Shown here in pieces: positions 59,267 to 64,000 of a DNA stretch of 64,000 bases. The notes beneath the pieces are model-generated. The model was not told where the DNA came from. It was given only the letters and a program-made list of their open reading frames with translations, and ran no database searches. The stretch is taken from contig JACKGZ010000002.1 in assembly GCA_020639255.1 (NCBI GenBank), forward strand, positions 62,001 to 126,000. The letters run 5' to 3'. The stretch comes from Phycisphaera sp. (GTDB taxonomy: Bacteria; Planctomycetota; Phycisphaerae; Phycisphaerales; UBA1924). The position numbers and the translations under genes were made by a program. The number at the start of each line of letters is the position of its first letter. The stretch's first letter is position 1.

Positions 59267-59860
59267 ATGAACCAATTTGTGCGCCGGTTCGAACCGCTGG
59301 CAGCGATCTGCCAGGCCATCGCTGACGGAGACGTCAAGAAAGCCACCTCGATCATCGACGAGCAAGGCCCGGGCGGCCTCGAAGGCATCTCGGGCGACAC
59401 GCTCGCCGAGAGCCCGGTTTTGATGGCCCTCTCAACAGGGCACCCGCGGCTGGCTCGGCGCATCATCGCCTCCGGATACAAGCCATCAGCATGGGAGGCC
59501 GCGGGCCTCGATCTCGCCGGCGAACTCCACGCCCTGGCCGCGGTCGACCCCGACCGACTCTGTCTGTGCAACGCCGAGGGCTGGGCCCCGCTTCACCTTG
59601 CGTGTTATGCGCACGCTTACCGTGCTCTCGTCGTGCTCTGTGAGTTTGCGACCGATCCAAACGTTGTGGCGTGCAACAGCTCGCTGGAAACGCCGCTGCA
59701 CTCGGCCGTACGAGCCGACGATGCAGAAGCCGTGCGCATCCTTCTCGAGGCCGGTGCCGATCCTCGATTCCTTGACGCTGCGGGCCGATCACCGCTTCAG
59801 CTCGCGATCGAACTCGCGGCCATCGGCGCCGGCGAGATGCTCATGCGCCGCGACGACTAG
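59267..59860 (+). CDS. Ankyrin-repeat protein
   Basis: 197-aa soluble protein with two clear ankyrin units (about 108-130, NAEGWAPLHLACYAHAYRAL; 140-172, LETPLHSAVRADDAEAVRIL with LEAGADP) and a third partial unit (AAGRSPLQLAIELA). Degenerate units precede them. It probably mediates protein contacts in the cytoplasm. An AGGA site lies ~11 nt before the ATG. It converges on the MarR gene with a 2-nt gap. Partner unknown. Confidence 0.82.
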   Translation: MNQFVRRFEPLAAICQAIADGDVKKATSIIDEQGPGGLEGISGDTLAESPVLMALSTGHPRLARRIIASGYKPSAWEAAGLDLAGELHALAAVDPDRLCLCNAEGWAPLHLACYAHAYRALVVLCEFATDPNVVACNSSLETPLHSAVRADDAEAVRILLEAGADPRFLDAAGRSPLQLAIELAAIGAGEMLMRRDD

Positions 59861-59862
59861 GT

Positions 59863-60339
59863 TCAACCCTGCAGCGACGAGTCGTTCCGCAGCCGCTCAA
59901 GAAGCCGGCTCAGCGCGCGAAGGTCCGACTCATTCACATGACCGAGGCGCTCGCGCAGCAGCTGCCGCACGGGTTCGTCGAGTCCCTCGACGAGTTTGCG
60001 CCCCTGCGAGGTGATCCGCACATAGACCTTGCGTCGGTCCTTCTCGCATCGCACACGCTCGACATGCCCCGACTTCTCGAGGCGATCGATCAGCCGTGTC
60101 ACGTCCGGCACTTGCACGACGAGATCCTCGCGGATGTCGCTCCAGCAGCGCCCCTCGTCACCCGCCGACCGCAAGATGCGCAGCACGTTGTACGTCGCCT
60201 CGCTCAGCCCAGATTTGCGGAAGAGCTTGCCGAAGTACGACTCAAGCGTCGCGGCCGTCCGGCGCACGTTGAGGTACGCCTCCTCCTCCGCGAGCTCGAA
60301 GGGCTTCTTCTTCCCGATTTCGTCCTGCAAATTAGGCAT
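59863..60339 (-). CDS. MarR family transcriptional regulator
   Basis: 158-aa winged-helix regulator. Recognised from GLSEATYNVLRILRSAGDEG, then LVVQVPDVTRLIDRLEKSGH and VERVRCEKDRRKVYVRITSQ with G(RK)L, the classic MarR wing. I chose the ATG at 60339; the longer reading back to 60408 lies in the pirin terminator. A TATACT box lies 13 nt before it. The gene order (pirin upstream, same strand) suggests that it may control pirin, a common MarR/pirin pairing. Ligand unknown. Confidence 0.88.
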   Translation of the reverse strand: MPNLQDEIGKKKPFELAEEEAYLNVRRTAATLESYFGKLFRKSGLSEATYNVLRILRSAGDEGRCWSDIREDLVVQVPDVTRLIDRLEKSGHVERVRCEKDRRKVYVRITSQGRKLVEGLDEPVRQLLRERLGHVNESDLRALSRLLERLRNDSSLQG

Positions 60340-60352
60340 CTGTGGAAACAAT

Positions 60353-60358
60353 AGTATA
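60353..60358 (-). promoter_or_regulatory. -10 box TATACT upstream of the MarR-family gene
   Basis: On the minus strand TATACT is followed by 13 nt and the ATG at 60339. It lies inside a TTGTATAC near-palindrome, so self-repression is possible. Confidence 0.45.
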
Positions 60359-60368
60359 CAACGAGGGC

Positions 60369-60398
60369 AAAAACGAGCCCCCGCACACGGGCGGGGGC
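60369..60398 (-). terminator. Intrinsic terminator of the pirin gene
   Basis: gcccccgc (60377-60384) and gcgggggc (60391-60398) pair around a 6-nt loop. On the minus strand the hairpin is followed by TCGTTTTT. It separates pirin from the MarR gene. Confidence 0.8.
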
Positions 60399-60421
60399 CA
60401 TGTTCCACTTCATATCAGGAG

Positions 60422-61135
60422 TCAGGCCAGATCGAACACCAAGACCTCTGCGTCGGATTCTGCCACAATCTCGATCTTTCCAACATCATCGATCGCGGCA
60501 CCGTCGCCCTCGCTAAGCCTCTCTCCCGCAGCCGTCACCTCGCCCCGCACAACCTGCACGAAGGCGTGCCTGCCCGCGTCGATCTCGACCGTGTCCGTCT
60601 GGCCTGCGCCGATCGTTCCGACCCAGATCCGCGCGTCAGCGCCGAGGGTCATCGAGCCGCCTGCACCATCGGGCGAGGCTGCGAGCCGCAGCTTGCCGGG
60701 GGACTTGCGCCCGAATCCCTCGCCGAGCAGCTCGTACCTCGGCGTGGTGTTGCGCTCAGCCGGATGGATCCAGATCTGAATCAACCGCACTGGCTTGTCT
60801 TGCGACGGGTTGTGCTCGCTGTGCGTGATGCCGCTGCCCGCGCTCGTGAGCTGGAACTCACCCTCGCCGATGATCTCGGCCGTGCCCATCGAGTCCTTGT
60901 GCAACAGCTCGCCATCCACGACGTAGCTGATGATCTCCATGTTGTCGTGCGGGTGCGTGTCGAACCCGCTCGCAGTCGCGACGATGTCGTCGTTGATCAC
61001 GCGCAGCCCGCGGAAGCCCCGGATGTCGGGCCCGTCGCCCGTCGGGAATCCCCGCGCAAACGCGAACGTGTGCCAACTGTCGAGCCAACCGAAGCGTGTC
61101 CGGCCGCGGTCCTCAGCCCTTCTGATGCTGATCAT
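60422..61135 (-). CDS. Pirin family protein
   Basis: 237-aa bicupin. The start at 61135 has AAGGAAGG upstream. Iron ligands of pirin are in place: His61 and His63 (DTHPHDNMEIISY), His105 and Glu107 (GITHSEHNPS). RIINDD-like RVINDDIVATASGFDTHPH is the family signature. Bacterial pirins act as quercetinases (YhhW) or modulate enzymes. Which one applies cannot be told. Its terminator separates it from the MarR-family gene next door. Confidence 0.93.
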   Translation of the reverse strand: MISIRRAEDRGRTRFGWLDSWHTFAFARGFPTGDGPDIRGFRGLRVINDDIVATASGFDTHPHDNMEIISYVVDGELLHKDSMGTAEIIGEGEFQLTSAGSGITHSEHNPSQDKPVRLIQIWIHPAERNTTPRYELLGEGFGRKSPGKLRLAASPDGAGGSMTLGADARIWVGTIGAGQTDTVEIDAGRHAFVQVVRGEVTAAGERLSEGDGAAIDDVGKIEIVAESDAEVLVFDLA

Positions 61136-61221
61136 TTCAAACCTTCCTTTCTGATCCGCAACATCACTCAACAAACCCTCATCCCGGACCCGCTATTCCT
61201 TTGCATCTCCGGCCCATCTGG

Positions 61222-61227
61222 TAGCAT
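61222..61227 (+). promoter_or_regulatory. -10 box TAGCAT upstream of the amidohydrolase gene
   Basis: TAGCAT lies 29 nt before the ATG at 61257. CACGGAG in between serves as ribosome site. Confidence 0.45.
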
Positions 61228-61256
61228 GACGCCAACAACCCACACGGAGCCGACCG

Positions 61257-62594
61257 ATGATCCAACGCCTGTTCACGCTCGTTCTCGCCCTGTTCGCCGC
61301 GACAACCACCGCCCATGCCGAGCCCCAGGGACTCGTCGTCCTGCACTGCGGCCAGCTCCTCGCCGAACCCGGGCAGGAACCCATGGGCGAGTCGACCGTC
61401 GTGATCGAGAACGGCGTCATTACCAATATCTTCAACGGCATCGTCTTCGTCGATGCCGCACCGGGCATGCCGCAGAACACACATATCGATCTCACCGACA
61501 AGTTCGTCCTGCCCGGGCTCATCGACTGTCACACGCACCTGACGTTCGAGCTCCCGCCCATGCAGATGCGTTTGCGCAAGCAGCTCACCGAGGACGCGAC
61601 CTACGAAGCCGTCGACGGCACGCACAACGCACTCAAAACGCTCATGGCCGGCTTCACCACCGTGCGCAACGTCGGCTCGGGCGGCGCGGCGATCTATGCC
61701 CTCCGCAACCGAATCGCCGAGGGCGTCATCCCCGGTCCGCGCATCCTCGCCGCGGGCAAGTCCATCTCCGTCACGGGCGGGCACGCCGACCCGACCAACG
61801 GCATCAACCCCGCCCTCTCGCCCGCGCTCACATCAACCGACGGCATCGCCAACGGTCCCGATGAATTCCGGCACGCCACGCGCGAACGCATCCGCCAGGG
61901 CTCCGATCTCATCAAGATCACCTCCACCGGCGGCGTGCTCTCCAACACCGCCGCGGGCCTCGGCCAGCAGATGTTCGACGACGAGATCGAAGCCGTCGTC
62001 GAAACCGCGCACATGATGGGGCGCAAGGTCGCCTGCCACGCCCACGGCACCGACGGCATCAACGCCGCTCTCCGCGCGGGCGTCGACTCCATCGAGCACG
62101 GCACGTTCCTCGACGAATCCTCCATCGCACTCTTCAAGGAAACCGGCGCGTATCTCGTCCCCACCATCCACGCAGGCAAGTTCGTCAGCGAAAAAGCAAG
62201 CGATCCTGCGTGGTTCAACCCCGCGATCAAGGAGAAAGCCGAGGCCGTCGGCCCCATCATCCAGGACGCGCTCGCCCGTGCGCACAAGGCAGGCGTCAAG
62301 GTCGCCTTCGGCACCGACGTCGGCGTCGGCGCGCACGGCACCAACGCGCTCGAGTTCGTCTATATGGTCGAGGCTGGCTTCACGCCCGCCGATGCCATCA
62401 AAGCCGCCACCGTGAATGCCGCCGATCTCTGCGGCATCGGTGACACCGTCGGCAAAATCGCCAAGGGCTACCAGGCCGACATCATCGCCGTCGACACGAA
62501 CCCGCTCGACGACGTCGCAATCCTCCAGAACGTCAGCTTCGTCATGAAGGGCGGCAAGACCTTCAAGCACGCTCCCAACAAGGATGCGGAATGA
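61257..62594 (+). CDS. Secreted amidohydrolase (imidazolonepropionase/prolidase-like)
   Basis: 445-aa metal-dependent hydrolase with signal peptide (to about TTAHAEP). Metal ligands: His92/His94 (IDCHTHLTF), a candidate carboxylated Lys in DLIKITSTGG (about 218), His in VACHAHGTDG and SIEHGTF, and Asp in FGTDVGVG. This matches periplasmic amidohydrolases of the Xaa-Arg/Xaa-Pro dipeptidase and imidazolonepropionase-like group. Dipeptides are the likely substrate (inference). Its stop overlaps the next gene (ATGA). Confidence 0.9.
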   Translation: MIQRLFTLVLALFAATTTAHAEPQGLVVLHCGQLLAEPGQEPMGESTVVIENGVITNIFNGIVFVDAAPGMPQNTHIDLTDKFVLPGLIDCHTHLTFELPPMQMRLRKQLTEDATYEAVDGTHNALKTLMAGFTTVRNVGSGGAAIYALRNRIAEGVIPGPRILAAGKSISVTGGHADPTNGINPALSPALTSTDGIANGPDEFRHATRERIRQGSDLIKITSTGGVLSNTAAGLGQQMFDDEIEAVVETAHMMGRKVACHAHGTDGINAALRAGVDSIEHGTFLDESSIALFKETGAYLVPTIHAGKFVSEKASDPAWFNPAIKEKAEAVGPIIQDALARAHKAGVKVAFGTDVGVGAHGTNALEFVYMVEAGFTPADAIKAATVNAADLCGIGDTVGKIAKGYQADIIAVDTNPLDDVAILQNVSFVMKGGKTFKHAPNKDAE

Positions 62595-63433
62595 AGGTCG
62601 CACGCTACTGGGCAAGGGTCTCCGTCTCCGCGGAAGCTCCGGATGGCATCGAGTACACGCGCACGCTCGTACGCGGGTCGGACATCAGCAAGGCCGACGC
62701 GCAGCAGCAAGCCGAGAGAGCCTGCAGCCAGATCGCGCAGAACATCCGCGCCGGAGCCGAGGTCGACTGGTACGACTACGACCGACAGCCTAAGCCAGAG
62801 CCGATCGATCGCGAATGGTTCAACGAAGCCGGAGTCCGGATCGCCGCGATCACGATCAACCGCTACGGCATCCCGGTGCTCAACACCGCAACGCTCGTGA
62901 TCGTTGATGTCGATCTGCCCGACGCGCCGCAGAGCCCCAGGCTCCTTTCCAAGCTCTTCGGGAAGAAACCGACTCGATCAAGCGAGGAGGACGCGCTGGC
63001 GCACGTGCGGGCCTGGGTTCGCGCGGGCACGGCACACTCGGCGCGCCTCTACCGCACCGCCGGCGGCCTGCGCTACATCCTTCCCGCGACGCCAATGGAC
63101 CCGGCCTCGAACGAGGTGCAATCCCTCATGGCCCGGTTCGAAGCCGACCCCTTCTACATGCGACTCTGCAAGCTCCAGAACTCCTATCGCGCCCGCCTGG
63201 CCCCGAAGCCATGGCGTATCGGATGCCGGAGCATCCACCGCCGATCGCTCGAAGGGGGAGCAAACTTCCGATCCATCCCCGACTATCAGCACTACAAGCA
63301 GCAATCGGATCGGTTCGCAACGTGCAGCCTCATCGAGCACCTGGGCCCCCAGCCCCACGACGCCCGGATACTCGAACTCATCCACGTCCACGATGAGATG
63401 TGCAAGGCCTCGAGCAGTCGACCCCTTGCGTAA
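62591..63433 (+). CDS. Conserved-looking hypothetical protein
   Basis: 280-aa soluble protein coupled to the amidohydrolase gene by a 4-nt overlap. It has a striking segment LYRTAGGLRYILPATPMDP, then ADPFYMRLCKLQNSYRARLA with PKPWRIGC, rich in aromatic and basic residues, as in nucleic-acid or nucleotide enzymes. No family can be named. The C-terminus contains a His/Asp-rich stretch (ELIHVHDEMC). No signal peptide, so it acts in the cytoplasm, unlike its exported neighbour. Confidence 0.7.
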   Translation: MKVARYWARVSVSAEAPDGIEYTRTLVRGSDISKADAQQQAERACSQIAQNIRAGAEVDWYDYDRQPKPEPIDREWFNEAGVRIAAITINRYGIPVLNTATLVIVDVDLPDAPQSPRLLSKLFGKKPTRSSEEDALAHVRAWVRAGTAHSARLYRTAGGLRYILPATPMDPASNEVQSLMARFEADPFYMRLCKLQNSYRARLAPKPWRIGCRSIHRRSLEGGANFRSIPDYQHYKQQSDRFATCSLIEHLGPQPHDARILELIHVHDEMCKASSSRPLA

Positions 63434-63566
63434 ATCCAATCGCTGTGCGCAGACGTGCGGCCAACAACGCGGCTTTCGCGCCGATTCCCTGCGATGCGCC
63501 GGCAGCAGGCCGACTCGCGATTGCCGCCGTGTTTGAATCGCCCACACACCAGTGAGGGGGATTCAC

Positions 63567-64000
63567 ATGAAAGCATCGGCAAGCGTTCTCGTTCTCGCGT
63601 TCCTGTCCGTCGGCTGCGCGACCCAGCAGGATCTCTGGCGAGCGCAGGAGAACATCGTCGCCAACGACAACCGCCTCGCACAGTCGCTCGGCGTTCAACA
63701 CGAACAGATTTTGACAGGCTCCGCCTCGTCGCTCCGCGCCGAGATCGACGACCTTCGGCGTGAGAACCAGCGCGTCTCCGAAAGAGCCCGCGAGATCGCC
63801 GATCAGGCCGTCGGCGCCCGCAACATCGCAGCCGACGCCATTGATGGCCTTGAGCGCTACGTCGGCTCACTGGGAGGCCCGCTCGGCGGCGCGATCGGGG
63901 CCGCCATCGAGAACGTCGCCCAGGGCGTCCGCACGCAGGACACTCGTCTGATCGCCGTCGAAAGCGAAACGCGCACGAGCGCCGCTCGCGTCGAGAATAT
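63567..64000 (+). CDS. Predicted lipoprotein with coiled coil (3' end beyond window)
   Basis: The ATG at 63567 has GAGGGGG 7-8 nt upstream. The first 144 codons are in the window and no stop is reached. A lipoprotein signal (MKASASVLVLAFLSVGCAT) has its lipobox Cys at residue 17. After it comes a long helical heptad-rich region (about 25-85, with SSLRAEIDDLRRENQRVSER), a glycine-rich stretch (YVGSLGGPLGGAIGAAI) and a further helix. It is probably an envelope lipoprotein of structural type. Function unknown. Confidence 0.75.
   Translation, partial: MKASASVLVLAFLSVGCATQQDLWRAQENIVANDNRLAQSLGVQHEQILTGSASSLRAEIDDLRRENQRVSERAREIADQAVGARNIAADAIDGLERYVGSLGGPLGGAIGAAIENVAQGVRTQDTRLIAVESETRTSAARVEN

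Noticed and set aside
1..64000. CRISPR array, tRNA, rRNA, insertion sequence or prophage
   Set aside because: No regular short repeats with spacers, no cloverleaf with CCA-like end, no transposase DDE/HUH motifs and no phage structural or integrase gene was recognised by eye; small RNA genes could be missed.

Overview
The window comes from a high-GC bacterium that is most likely a planctomycete of the Phycisphaerae. This is inferred from four things: ten secreted proteins ending in the two-repeat 'GC-type' dockerin known mainly from that class; DCNGNG/DECD calcium repeats; many small membrane proteins with a CxxC...CPECG zinc ribbon; and a complete outer-membrane/lipid A gene run (bamA-skp-lpxD-lpxC). 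No rRNA, tRNA, CRISPR array, transposase or phage structural gene was recognised.

Layout. Bases 1-270 hold the 3' end of an unknown gene, followed by facing terminators. Bases 447-9610 (minus strand) hold six secreted dockerin proteins: a metzincin protease, a BNR-repeat protein, an unknown, an alpha/beta-hydrolase, an FG-GAP-like propeller and an NHL/SbsA-like protein. lpdA (9756) and a lower-GC Mrr-like endonuclease follow, then an orphan dockerin tail (12610-12720) and four more dockerin proteins on the plus strand (12986-19712). Bases 19748-24211 are accessory: an oxidoreductase lipoprotein, a PEP-CTERM-like protein, an AraC regulator and small unknowns, two of them in an AT-richer patch. 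Transketolase, dnaN, four tandem zinc-ribbon membrane proteins, gatA, bamA-skp-lpxD-lpxC, an M14 peptidase, pyrE and lysS occupy 24439-42057. Regulators (Rrf2, TetR), a MoxR ATPase and tatC-tadA lie at 42139-46597. An ECF sigma / anti-sigma-like / PDZ operon follows, then a VTT membrane protein, an S9 peptidase, a DUF5946-like gene, gatC, another zinc-ribbon protein, an FHA-GAF histidine kinase, dinB, an ankyrin protein, MarR, pirin, an amidohydrolase and a lipoprotein that runs off the window.

How the genes work together. The dockerin proteins look like a modular secretome: unrelated extracellular domains share one C-terminal module, and no cohesin or anchoring partner is present here. The envelope genes supply outer-membrane protein insertion and lipid A synthesis.

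The most general regulatory signal is a TANNNT-like -10 hexamer placed 5-7 nt before the start codon of sixteen genes. It implies leaderless transcripts and lets densely packed genes carry their own promoters, sometimes inside the last codons of the gene before. Dockerin genes instead usually have Shine-Dalgarno sequences.

All functions are inferred from sequence motifs read by eye. No database search was run.
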